A stretch of 14,880 nt of DNA from Candidatus Portnoyibacteriota bacterium (GTDB lineage: Bacteria; Patescibacteriota; Minisyncoccia; RBG-13-40-8-A; JAUWHN01). The DNA lies in assembly GCA_030605865.1 (NCBI GenBank), contig JAUWHN010000043.1:1-14880 (forward strand). The letters are read 5' to 3'. Under the pieces are notes generated by a model, which saw only the letters and a program-made list of their open reading frames with translations, was not told the DNA's origin and made no database searches. Positions 1 to 6,099 of the stretch are shown one piece after another (positions within the stretch are counted from its first letter, which is position 1; every line of letters begins with the position of its first letter). The position numbers and the translations under genes were made by a program.

Positions 1-15
1 CCCTGATTTGGTCGG

Positions 16-40
16 AAAATCGCCTTTTTGGCGGTTTTTT
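16..40 (+). terminator. Intrinsic terminator of an upstream gene outside the window
   Basis: AAAATCGCC pairs with GGCGGTTTT (one G-T wobble) around a five-T loop, and the 3' arm runs into a T tract ending at position 40. It most likely ends a gene to the left of the window. Its T tract lies directly against the start region of the next gene. Confidence 0.7.
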
Positions 41-54
41 GATAGAATGAGGAT

Positions 55-684
55 ATGAGCAAAAATAAGTTTATAAGATTAAATACAGCATTTAAACCAC
101 CTGAAGATATTGCAAAGAAGGCGATAGATTTCAGTAAAAAACTCGGCGAAGAACACGAGGCGTTTTTTGTATTAGACGGAATTGATTTTCATCCGCATAT
201 AACAATTTATTCTCCAGAATATCCTGAGCATAATTTGGATAAAGTTCTAAAAGACGTAAAAGAAATTGCGAGCAATACGGAAAAGATCAAATTTATCTTT
301 CAAAGAATAAAACCACATCAAGGTTTTATAGGGATACACTTTGAACTTTCGCCAGAGATCAAAGACATACACGAGAGAATCGTTGGAAAGCTCAATCCTT
401 TGCGAGAGGAGCATATTAGAGACAAATATAAAACAGATGATTTTAAAATGATCTTTTCTCAAGAACAACAAGAATGCGTTGCAAAGTATGGTTACGCCGA
501 CGCAATGGAATTATATGATCCACATACGACGATTATTCGGTTGAAAGACGAATTATTAACTGAAACAGTGGCAGAAAGTCTTAAATGGGATATTTCCGAA
601 TTTATCGTGGATAAAATTGTTATTTACACAATGGGAAAATACGGCACTTGTAAGGAATTGGTTAAAGAATTTAGCTTGAAGTAG
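55..684 (+). CDS. 2H phosphoesterase superfamily protein (2'-5' RNA ligase-like)
   Basis: The 209-residue product carries two H-x-T motifs, H48-I-T50 (in HPHITIY) and H157-T-T159 (in DPHTTII), about 110 residues apart. This is the signature of the 2H phosphoesterase fold, in which the two histidines act on 2',3'-cyclic or 2'-5' phosphodiester bonds of RNA or small nucleotides. Family members include RNA ligase-like ThpR and cyclic phosphodiesterases; substrate cannot be read from the sequence. The length is close to the usual 180-210 residues. It has no signal peptide or membrane segment, so it should be cytoplasmic. A GAGG lies only two bases before the ATG, too close for a normal ribosome binding site. 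A TAGAAT at 43-48 just upstream would give an almost leaderless transcript. It stands alone between a terminator and the next gene's promoter. Confidence 0.75.
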   Translation: MSKNKFIRLNTAFKPPEDIAKKAIDFSKKLGEEHEAFFVLDGIDFHPHITIYSPEYPEHNLDKVLKDVKEIASNTEKIKFIFQRIKPHQGFIGIHFELSPEIKDIHERIVGKLNPLREEHIRDKYKTDDFKMIFSQEQQECVAKYGYADAMELYDPHTTIIRLKDELLTETVAESLKWDISEFIVDKIVIYTMGKYGTCKELVKEFSLK

Positions 685-759
685 GTTCTAACATCCTCTA
701 CGCGTCCCTGAAACACACAAAAAATCAATCGCGATGGTTATCGGGTAGAGTTTTCATGC

Positions 760-787
760 TTGACAATCAAATTGTGCATGGTACAAT
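760..787 (+). promoter_or_regulatory. Sigma-70 promoter of the surface-protein gene
   Basis: TTGACA at 760-765 and TACAAT at 782-787 are separated by 16 bases. Transcription should start near 794, giving a leader of about 28 bases. The promoter holds three copies of one 5-mer, alternating in orientation: ACAAT (763-767), ATTGT (771-775) and ACAAT (783-787). The first two form an inverted repeat between the -35 and -10 boxes, a possible operator. Confidence 0.75.
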
Positions 788-821
788 TTCTTTAAAGGTA
801 ATACGGAGATATTAAAATTTT

Positions 822-2120
822 ATGAAAAAGAAAACTTATCTTATTTTAGTATTTAGTTTAATTTTATTTATGCTGGGTGTTTGGGTTCAAGCTCAGAATG
901 ATGACCCTGATACTATTCCTCCTGCTACTATTGATGATTTAGCTGTTTCTACAACAAGCGAATCGTCAATTGCTTTAACTTGGACAGCTCCTGGTGACGA
1001 TGATATGGCTAGTACAGCAGCTAGTTATGATCTTCGTTATTCTATTAGCATAATTGCTGAAAGTAATTGGGCTTCGGCTAGTGAGGCCGCGAACGAACCA
1101 ACACCCCAAATAGCTAGCAGCTCTGAAACAATTACCGTTCTGGGATTAAATGAGTCAACCACTTACTATTTTGCTATTAAAACGAAAGATGAAGCAGATA
1201 ACGAATCAGATTTATCTAATGTTGTTGACGGAACAACTCTTACTCCGCAAGCTTCACCCTCAGATGATTTAGAATTTACTATGAATTTCACCCCTGAAAG
1301 TTTTAATTTGAATAGTCAGGGACAATGGGTGGCAGTTCATCTCTTTTTGCCTTCTCCTTATAGGGCTGGTGATGTTGATTTTTCTACTATTGAGCTTAAT
1401 AATAGTATTTCACCCGATTCGGGTTTTAAAGGATTGAATTACTTTAATAAAGGCAATAAGAATAAAGAGAGAAATTCTTCAAATCTTGTGCTAAAATTTT
1501 CTCGTTCTGAATTTGCAGAATTAGTAGGGGATAGTACTGGGGATTTTGAAGTAATAATTACTGGAGAAATTGATGGAGAAAGTTTTTCTGCTACTGATAC
1601 TGTTAATGTTTTGGGCATCACTTTGGAAGAAGAGGAAACTTTAGTGACTGCTGATGAGGGGCCGGAAGTTTATGTTATTAGAAATGGGCGCAAAAGGCAT
1701 GTTCCTTCTCCTCAAGCTTTTAATCGATTAGGTTATATTTGGCAGAAAATTAAAAAGATCTCTAAGGCAGAAATGAATTCTTATGGAGACGACGAATTGA
1801 TGAAAGCCAGTGATAATCCAGATGTTTATTTAATTATTGCTGGAATGAAAAGACATATTCCTTCAGCTGAAGTATTTGAATCTTATGGATTTGATTGGGA
1901 TGATATTTCTATTGTTAATAAAAGTGATTTAGCCGATTATCCTGAAGTAAATTTAATTCGAAAGGCTGGGGATACAAAAGTTTATCTTTTGGCTGGAGAT
2001 AAAAAACATTGGATTCCTACTCAAGCCGTGTTTAATAAACATGGTTATAAATGGGAAAATGTTATTATTGTTAATTCAGTTGAAGGCGATACTGTCCCAG
2101 AAGGCGAGAATATTGAGTAA
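822..2120 (+). CDS. Secreted FnIII-domain protein with three C-terminal VYLI..KRHIP repeats
   Basis: The 432-residue protein starts with a Sec signal peptide: KKK, then a hydrophobic stretch to about residue 21, with likely cleavage after V-Q-A24. No lipobox cysteine is present. Residues about 32-140 form a fibronectin type III domain (IPPATIDDLAV, SSIALTWTAPGDD, TYYFAIKTKDEADNESDLSN). Residues about 150-265 are a beta-rich region with no family I recognise. The C-terminus holds three copies of a ~34-residue module at about 281-314, 333-366 and 385-418, with the pattern V-Y-x-I/L-x-G-x-K-R/K-H-x-I/V-P and then an aromatic-rich FxxxGYxWxxI. The protein is probably exported and displayed at the surface; the repeats could bind cell wall or a polymer, but that is inference. 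It has its own promoter and a weak GGAG 13 bases upstream of the ATG, and ends at a bidirectional terminator. Confidence 0.75.
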   Translation: MKKKTYLILVFSLILFMLGVWVQAQNDDPDTIPPATIDDLAVSTTSESSIALTWTAPGDDDMASTAASYDLRYSISIIAESNWASASEAANEPTPQIASSSETITVLGLNESTTYYFAIKTKDEADNESDLSNVVDGTTLTPQASPSDDLEFTMNFTPESFNLNSQGQWVAVHLFLPSPYRAGDVDFSTIELNNSISPDSGFKGLNYFNKGNKNKERNSSNLVLKFSRSEFAELVGDSTGDFEVIITGEIDGESFSATDTVNVLGITLEEEETLVTADEGPEVYVIRNGRKRHVPSPQAFNRLGYIWQKIKKISKAEMNSYGDDELMKASDNPDVYLIIAGMKRHIPSAEVFESYGFDWDDISIVNKSDLADYPEVNLIRKAGDTKVYLLAGDKKHWIPTQAVFNKHGYKWENVIIVNSVEGDTVPEGENIE

Positions 2121-2161
2121 ATTTATTTCTATAGAAAAATAGTTTAATAACGTCTCATACC

Positions 2162-2195
2162 ATAAAACCCCACGAGAATCTCACGGGGTTTTATT
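2162..2195. terminator. Bidirectional terminator between convergent genes
   Basis: ATAAAACCCC (2162-2171) pairs perfectly with GGGGTTTTAT (2185-2194). An inner GAG/CTC extension surrounds an AAT loop. The A-rich 5' flank and T-rich 3' flank let it work on both strands, serving the plus-strand surface protein and the minus-strand zinc-ribbon gene. Confidence 0.85.
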
Positions 2196-2216
2196 ATTCC
2201 AGATCAATGTTTCCAA

Positions 2217-2531
2217 TTATTGTCCTTTTGTTTTCATCCAACACTCTCTACAGCGGATTGGTTGGTCGGGCGATGGCTCAAATGGGAGTTCGGTTATTTT
2301 TGTTCCACAATCAGCGCATTCCCAGTCTCCCTGGAACATTTTACGAGGACCAAAACCTCCTCTTCTTCCCTCTCTTTTCTTTGCCCAACATTCTTTACAA
2401 TGAAGCGGTCTGTCTCCTGATGGCTCAAACGGAAGTTCGGTTATTTTTGCTCCACATTCAGCACATTCCCAGTTACCCTGGAACATCTGTCGAGGAGGAA
2501 GATCTCCTCGTGAATTTTCATCTTTAACCAT
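2217..2531 (-). CDS. Small protein with two tandem CxxC/CxxC zinc ribbons
   Basis: The 104-residue product consists of two near-identical modules of 49-residue period. Each reads MFQGxWECAxCGxKITELPFEPS followed by a CxEC pair. The cysteines are C23, C26, C45, C48 and C72, C75, C94, C97. The motif CxxCG...PFEP...RPxxCxECW matches the small CxxC-x17-CxxC zinc-ribbon family, although here the spacer is 18 residues. These proteins are probably zinc-binding and may bind nucleic acid; the role is not established. Arg and Lys flank each module. The gene is convergent with the surface-protein gene and shares its terminator. It has a consensus promoter 98 bases upstream of its start and a structured leader. 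No Shine-Dalgarno precedes the ATG (TTTCGTTATT-ATG). Confidence 0.8.
   Translation of the reverse strand: MVKDENSRGDLPPRQMFQGNWECAECGAKITELPFEPSGDRPLHCKECWAKKREGRRGGFGPRKMFQGDWECADCGTKITELPFEPSPDQPIRCRECWMKTKGQ
2273..2486. repeat. Internal 147-bp-period duplication in the zinc-ribbon gene
   Basis: The stretch at 2273-2339 reappears at 2420-2486, offset by 147 bases (49 codons). By hand alignment there are about 7 differences in 67 bases. It encodes the duplicated zinc-ribbon core. DNA identity this high suggests a recent tandem duplication or ongoing gene conversion between the halves. Confidence 0.8.
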
Positions 2532-2562
2532 AATAACGAAATTAATTTACGAATTAAAATTT

Positions 2563-2622
2563 AAAAAGCGACCTTTTGACTCGCAAGTCGCTATACCCTA
2601 AGATACTTCGACTTATGTGCCT
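2563..2622 (-). promoter_or_regulatory. Structured 5' leader, possible attenuator or small RNA
   Basis: Read on the minus strand from the predicted start near 2622. AAGTCG (2614-2609) can pair with CGACTT (2590-2585). The overlapping AGCGAC (2592-2587) can instead pair with GTCGCT (2572-2567), directly followed by TTTTT (2567-2563). A third small hairpin, GACT-TGCG-AGTC (2589-2578), is also possible. The first and second pairings exclude each other, as an antiterminator and terminator would. The element lies between the promoter and the zinc-ribbon start. It could also be a free ~60-nt RNA. I do not recognise it as a known riboswitch. Confidence 0.5.
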
Positions 2623-2628
2623 AAGGTT

Positions 2629-2656
2629 ATTATACGCGCCAGCTTTAATAAGTCAA
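2629..2656 (-). promoter_or_regulatory. Sigma-70 promoter of the zinc-ribbon gene
   Basis: On the minus strand, TTGACT (2656-2651) and TATAAT (2634-2629) are spaced by 16 bases. Transcription should begin near 2622. The leader to the ATG at 2531 is about 90 bases, long for this compact genome, and holds the structured element. Confidence 0.75.
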
Positions 2657-2666
2657 GTTTTTTTGT

Positions 2667-2672
2667 TAGAAT
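2667..2672 (+). promoter_or_regulatory. Possible -10 box of the amrS operon
   Basis: TAGAAT follows a seven-T run and lies 8 bases before the amrS ATG. No convincing -35 is visible. If used, the mRNA would be leaderless or nearly so. The region is shared with the divergent zinc-ribbon promoter, whose -35 lies at 2651-2656. Confidence 0.4.
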
Positions 2673-2680
2673 AGAAGCAT

Positions 2681-3676
2681 ATGAGAGAAGCTATTTTATA
2701 CGAAAAACTTAAAGATAGCAAAGTGAAGTGCGGTGTTTGTAATCATCGCTGTCTTATCAGTGATGGTAAAAAAGGTATTTGCGGTGTTAGAAAAAATGAA
2801 GGTGGAAAATTATATACTTTGGTTTACGGTAAAGCCATTGCTGAAAATATTGACCCAATTGAGAAAAAACCTTTTTTTCATTTTATGCCCGGCTCAACCA
2901 GTTTATCAATTGCTACGGTTGGCTGTAATTTCCGCTGTATGCATTGTCAAAATGCAGATATTTCCCAATCCGACCTCATCTTGGGTAAAAACCTTTTGCC
3001 GGAAAAAGTCATTGAAGATACTTTGAAAAATAATTGTCCCAGCATTGCCTATACCTATACCGAGCCAACAATTTTTGTGGAATATGCCTTGGACATAATG
3101 AAGTTGGCCAAAAAAAATGGGATAAAAAATATCTGGGTTTCTAACGGTTATATGACCAAAGAAACTTTGGATTTAATTGGCCCTTATCTTGATGCTATTA
3201 ATGTTGATTTGAAAGGTTTTACAGAGAAATTTTATCAGGAAGTTTGCAAAGCAAAATTAGCGCCGATTTTAGATAATCTTAAAAGTATCAAAAAGAAAAA
3301 AATCTGGCTTGAGGTAACCACTCTTTTAATTCCCACAAAAAATGATTCTTCAAAAGATCTGAAAAGCATTGCCGAATTTATAGCAAAAGAATTAGGCGCT
3401 GAAACCCCCTGGCATATTTCTCGATTTTTCCCAGCTTATAAAATGATGGACCTACCACCAACTGAAGTAGAAACAATCCGCAAAGCCGTAGAAATTGGCA
3501 GAAAAGCCGGATTAAAATATGTTTACAGCGGCAATATTCCCGGTGACAGCTTTGAGGATACCTACTGTTCAAAATGCAAAGAGAAAATGATAGACAGAAC
3601 AGGCTACTCAATTGAACGATTTGATGATAAGGGAACGTGTAGCAAGTGCAAAACAAATCTTAATTTAATTTTATGA
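2681..3676 (+). CDS. amrS: AmmeMemoRadiSam-system radical SAM enzyme (PFL-activase-like)
   Basis: The 331-residue protein has the radical SAM cluster motif C82-NFR-C86-MH-C89 (CxxxCxxC), which binds a [4Fe-4S] cluster and S-adenosylmethionine. The N-terminus has a cysteine-rich element, C17-x2-C20-x3-C24 and C34 (CGVCNHRC...GICGVR). The C-terminus has a zinc-ribbon-like C296-x2-C299...C320-x2-C323. This architecture, with PFFHFMPGS, SIATVGCNFRC and WHISRFFPAY, is that of the AmrS family, related to pyruvate-formate-lyase activating enzymes. AmrS is usually linked to Memo and AMMECR1 proteins; neither is encoded in this window. The biochemical substrate of the family is not settled. It is the first gene of a three-gene overlapping operon, and its TGA overlaps the next ATG. 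Confidence 0.85.
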   Translation: MREAILYEKLKDSKVKCGVCNHRCLISDGKKGICGVRKNEGGKLYTLVYGKAIAENIDPIEKKPFFHFMPGSTSLSIATVGCNFRCMHCQNADISQSDLILGKNLLPEKVIEDTLKNNCPSIAYTYTEPTIFVEYALDIMKLAKKNGIKNIWVSNGYMTKETLDLIGPYLDAINVDLKGFTEKFYQEVCKAKLAPILDNLKSIKKKKIWLEVTTLLIPTKNDSSKDLKSIAEFIAKELGAETPWHISRFFPAYKMMDLPPTEVETIRKAVEIGRKAGLKYVYSGNIPGDSFEDTYCSKCKEKMIDRTGYSIERFDDKGTCSKCKTNLNLIL

Positions 3677-4929
3677 AACCAAAAATTTTAAAATTCCCAA
3701 AAAACTTTTATTGGGGAACGGCAACATCGGCTTATCAGGTGGAAGGGGGGATTAGGAATGACTGGTCGGAGTGGGAGCAAAGGAACGCAGAACGCTTGGC
3801 CCAGAAAGCAAAAAGCCATTGGCAGGATTGGCAAATAAAAAATTTTCCCGAAATGCTTAAACCAGGAAATTATATTTGTAGAAAAGCTTGCGACCACTAC
3901 AATCGTTTTGAAGAAGATTTTGATTTAGCTAAGAAAATGAATAATAATGCCCACCGATTTTCAATTGAATGGTCACGAGTTGAACCAGAGGAGGGAAAAT
4001 TTAACATAAAGGCAGTTGGGTATTATCGAAAGGTTCTACAAGCACTTCGAAAACAAGGGATGGAGCCATTTGTGACATTGTGTCATTATGCTACTCCTAC
4101 CTGGATTGTTCAAAAAGGCGGATTAAATAACAAAAAATTCCCTTTTTATTTTAGTCGTTATGCTGAATTTGTGGTTCAGAATTTAGGAAATTTAGCTCAT
4201 TTTTGGTTAACCTTTAATGAACCAAACAATATAATTGGAAATGCTTATCTGGTGGGAAAATGGCCGCCCCAGAAAAAGGGTCCCTTATCTGCATTAAGGG
4301 CTTATAAGATTACTGCTCAAGCGCACAATCAAGCTTTTGATAAAATTCATAGAGTTTCAAAAGAGGCCAAGGTTGGAATTGCAAATATGTTGAATTTTAA
4401 TGAACCACATCGAAAAAATTCAATTTTAGATAAGATGGCCGTAGCCGTGGCTGATTATTTTGGCAATAAGAAAATTTTAAACCTTACAAAAGGGAGGCAT
4501 GATTTTTTAGGTGTTCAATATTATTTTCATAATAGAATAAAGTTCCCTTATAAGATTAGGAACGAAAATAGAGAAGTAAGTGATTTGGGGTGGGAGATTT
4601 ACCCAGAGGGGATATATCATATTTTAAGATGGCTTAAAGAGTATAACCTGCCAATTTACATTACAGAAAATGGATTAGCTGATGCTAAAGACAAAAAGCG
4701 GACAAAGTTTATTATTGATCATCTAAAATGGGTTCATAAGGCGATAGAGGAAGGCGTTGATGTAAGAGGGTATTTTCATTGGTCATTGATAGATAACTTT
4801 GAGTGGGACAAAGGCTTTTGGCCAAGATTTGGACTAATAGAAATCGACTACAAAAAGCTTAAAAGGATTCCCAGGCCGAGCTCAAAAATTTATGCTGAAA
4901 TCTGTAAAAATAACGCAATTAAATTATGA
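3673..4929 (+). CDS. Family 1 glycoside hydrolase (beta-glucosidase/beta-galactosidase type)
   Basis: GH1 enzymes hydrolyse beta-glycosides by a retaining mechanism in a TIM barrel. Visible are the N-terminal signature FPKNFYWGTATSAYQVEGG (residues 8-26), acid/base E183 in TFNEP, nucleophile E332 in ITENG, and the C-terminal YFHWSLIDNFEWDKGFWPRFGL. At 418 residues it is somewhat shorter than the usual 440-480. The insertion after residue 36 (NAERLAQKAKSHW...YICRKACDHY) and FSIEWSRVEPEEG recall the archaeal/thermophile branch rather than the enterobacterial one. No signal peptide is visible, so it should be cytoplasmic. The start overlaps the amrS stop by ATGA and no ribosome binding site precedes it, which suggests translational coupling. 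It may trim glycosides taken up or made by the cell; the substrate is unknown. Confidence 0.9.
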   Translation: MKPKILKFPKNFYWGTATSAYQVEGGIRNDWSEWEQRNAERLAQKAKSHWQDWQIKNFPEMLKPGNYICRKACDHYNRFEEDFDLAKKMNNNAHRFSIEWSRVEPEEGKFNIKAVGYYRKVLQALRKQGMEPFVTLCHYATPTWIVQKGGLNNKKFPFYFSRYAEFVVQNLGNLAHFWLTFNEPNNIIGNAYLVGKWPPQKKGPLSALRAYKITAQAHNQAFDKIHRVSKEAKVGIANMLNFNEPHRKNSILDKMAVAVADYFGNKKILNLTKGRHDFLGVQYYFHNRIKFPYKIRNENREVSDLGWEIYPEGIYHILRWLKEYNLPIYITENGLADAKDKKRTKFIIDHLKWVHKAIEEGVDVRGYFHWSLIDNFEWDKGFWPRFGLIEIDYKKLKRIPRPSSKIYAEICKNNAIKL

Positions 4930-5966
4930 ATCTATTGCAAAAATCAATTCTATCCACCATAGCCTACTACGACACCCTTAATCATCCCTTAACCTCATTT
5001 GAGGTTTTTAAGTATTTGGTGAACCCGCTGCACATTGCCAGCTTTTACTCAGGGGTCGCACCCCTAAAAGATTTTGAAGTTGATAAATTTAGCAAGATTT
5101 CTTTGGTTAATATTAGAAAAAATTTAAACAGCAGAGAAATGAAGAAATTTATAGATGAAAAAAATGGCTTCTATTTTCTTAAAAATCGGGCAGAGGTTAT
5201 CAGGACCAGAATTGACCGCCAGAAAATTGCTGACCAAAAATGGAAAAAAGCTAAAAAGATTATTCGCTGGCTTCAGATTGTTCCTTATTTGCGAATGGTG
5301 GCTGTTAGCGGTTCTTTGGCCTTGAATAATACCCAAGAAGAAAGCGATATTGATGTTCTGGTTATTGTAAGGGCTGGCAGAATATGGTTAGCTCGTTTTT
5401 TTGTCACAGTCTTTCTTCAGTTGATAGGCAAGCGTCGACATAAGAAATTTACTAAAGACAGAATTTGCCTTAATCATTATATAACCAATAAATCATTAGA
5501 GATTAAATTCAGAAGTTTGTATAATGCCCAAACTTATGCTCATATGATTCCGGTTTTAGAGGTGGAAAATGGGATATATAATAAATTTCAAAGAGCCAAT
5601 AAATGGATTAAACATTATTTAGTCTTTTGGCCTGCCTCGCCAACAGGCGGGCCCGAAGTAGAGGTTAAGCATTTTAAAACTCTGATAGCAAGTTCTTCTT
5701 TGATAAGTATTGCAAGAACAGGGGAGATATTTTTAAATAACTGGTTCGGGGATTTACTGGAGAAATTATCAAGAAAACTACAGGAGAGCTCAATCGAAAA
5801 AGACCCTTTAACTCATAAAAAAGGTGGCCGGATAACAACAGACGATACCCAGCTTGAGTTCCATCCCGAGTCTCCGGAGCGCAAAACACTTGATAAGTAT
5901 AATAAGAATATGTTATACTTAGGCATTAGAGAATTGAGTCACGAAAAAGACTCAGGTCTTTTATAG
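4926..5966 (+). CDS. Nucleotidyltransferase-fold protein (MNT/Pol-beta superfamily)
   Basis: The 346-residue product has the nucleotidyltransferase core G129-S-L-A-L-N-N...S140-D-I-D143, matching GSxAx(n)SDxD; D141 and D143 would bind the metal-nucleotide. E192 in LEIKF is a candidate third carboxylate. The N-terminal ~110 residues are helical and may be a winged-helix-like region (DTLNHPLTSFEVFKYL). The C-terminus has a TTDDTQLEFHPESPER...LDKYNKNML segment that I associate with large uncharacterised nucleotidyltransferases of this lineage. Substrate is unknown; transfer of NMP to a small molecule or protein is possible. The gene overlaps the GH1 stop by ATGA. It carries two palindromic insertions, encoding GVAPL (residues 43-47) and PASPTGGPE (236-244), both in frame. 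A short hairpin overlaps its stop codon. Confidence 0.75.
   Translation: MNLLQKSILSTIAYYDTLNHPLTSFEVFKYLVNPLHIASFYSGVAPLKDFEVDKFSKISLVNIRKNLNSREMKKFIDEKNGFYFLKNRAEVIRTRIDRQKIADQKWKKAKKIIRWLQIVPYLRMVAVSGSLALNNTQEESDIDVLVIVRAGRIWLARFFVTVFLQLIGKRRHKKFTKDRICLNHYITNKSLEIKFRSLYNAQTYAHMIPVLEVENGIYNKFQRANKWIKHYLVFWPASPTGGPEVEVKHFKTLIASSSLISIARTGEIFLNNWFGDLLEKLSRKLQESSIEKDPLTHKKGGRITTDDTQLEFHPESPERKTLDKYNKNMLYLGIRELSHEKDSGLL
5051..5065. repeat. Perfect palindrome inside the nucleotidyltransferase gene
   Basis: AGGGGT-CGC-ACCCCT is a perfect 6-bp inverted repeat with a 3-base centre, encoding G-V-A-P-L in a region of otherwise AT-rich codons. The base composition differs sharply from the flanks, so it looks like an inserted short palindromic element. 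Confidence 0.55.
5629..5653. repeat. Palindromic element in frame in the nucleotidyltransferase gene
   Basis: GGCCTGCCT (5629-5637) pairs with AGGCGGGCC (5645-5653), with one G-T wobble, around CGCCAAC. It shares CCTGCCTCGC on the left and AGGCGGGCC plus GAAG on the right with the element in dnaG at 12598-12631. Both are read in the same frame as PAS-x-x-GGP. Confidence 0.75.
5945..5962 (+). terminator. Weak terminator hairpin at the end of the amrS operon
   Basis: AAAAGAC pairs perfectly with GTCTTTT around a TCAG loop, just before and touching the TAG stop at 5964-5966. The stem is AT-rich, so it is a weak candidate. No stronger terminator is visible before the groES promoter, although a second T run lies near 5988-5996. 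Confidence 0.4.
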
Positions 5967-6012
5967 GTCTTTAGCATTTAAGCCAGCTCTTTTTTCTGAT
6001 ATCTAAAAAGAC

Positions 6013-6040
6013 TTGACAACATTTTCAAAAAGAGTAAAAT
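6013..6040 (+). promoter_or_regulatory. Sigma-70 promoter of groES-groEL
   Basis: TTGACA (6013-6018) and TAAAAT (6035-6040) are spaced by 16 bases, placing the start near 6047. The heat-shock operator begins just downstream, in the early transcribed region, as expected for repression by HrcA. Confidence 0.75.
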
Positions 6041-6051
6041 AAAGATAAGAA

Positions 6052-6078
6052 TTGGCAGTCGAGCCAATAGAGTGCTAA
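6052..6078. promoter_or_regulatory. CIRCE operator (HrcA site)
   Basis: TTGGCAGTC-N9-GAGTGCTAA fits the CIRCE consensus TTAGCACTC-N9-GAGTGCTAA. The right arm is perfect, the left arm has two mismatches, and the spacing is exact. Position between the promoter and groES is the standard one. HrcA itself is not in the window. Confidence 0.85.
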
Positions 6079-6099
6079 TAAACATTAATATATTAAAAT

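Noticed and set aside
685..759. CTCTAC...GTAGAG inverted repeat after the 2H gene
   Set aside because: The arms are short and about 45 bases apart with no good inner stem, so it is not a convincing terminator or RNA.
2207..2527. Plus-strand reading frame of 106 codons opposite the zinc-ribbon gene
   Set aside because: The minus-strand frame has clear duplicated CxxC motifs, a promoter and a terminator. The plus frame is its antisense shadow and shows no family features.
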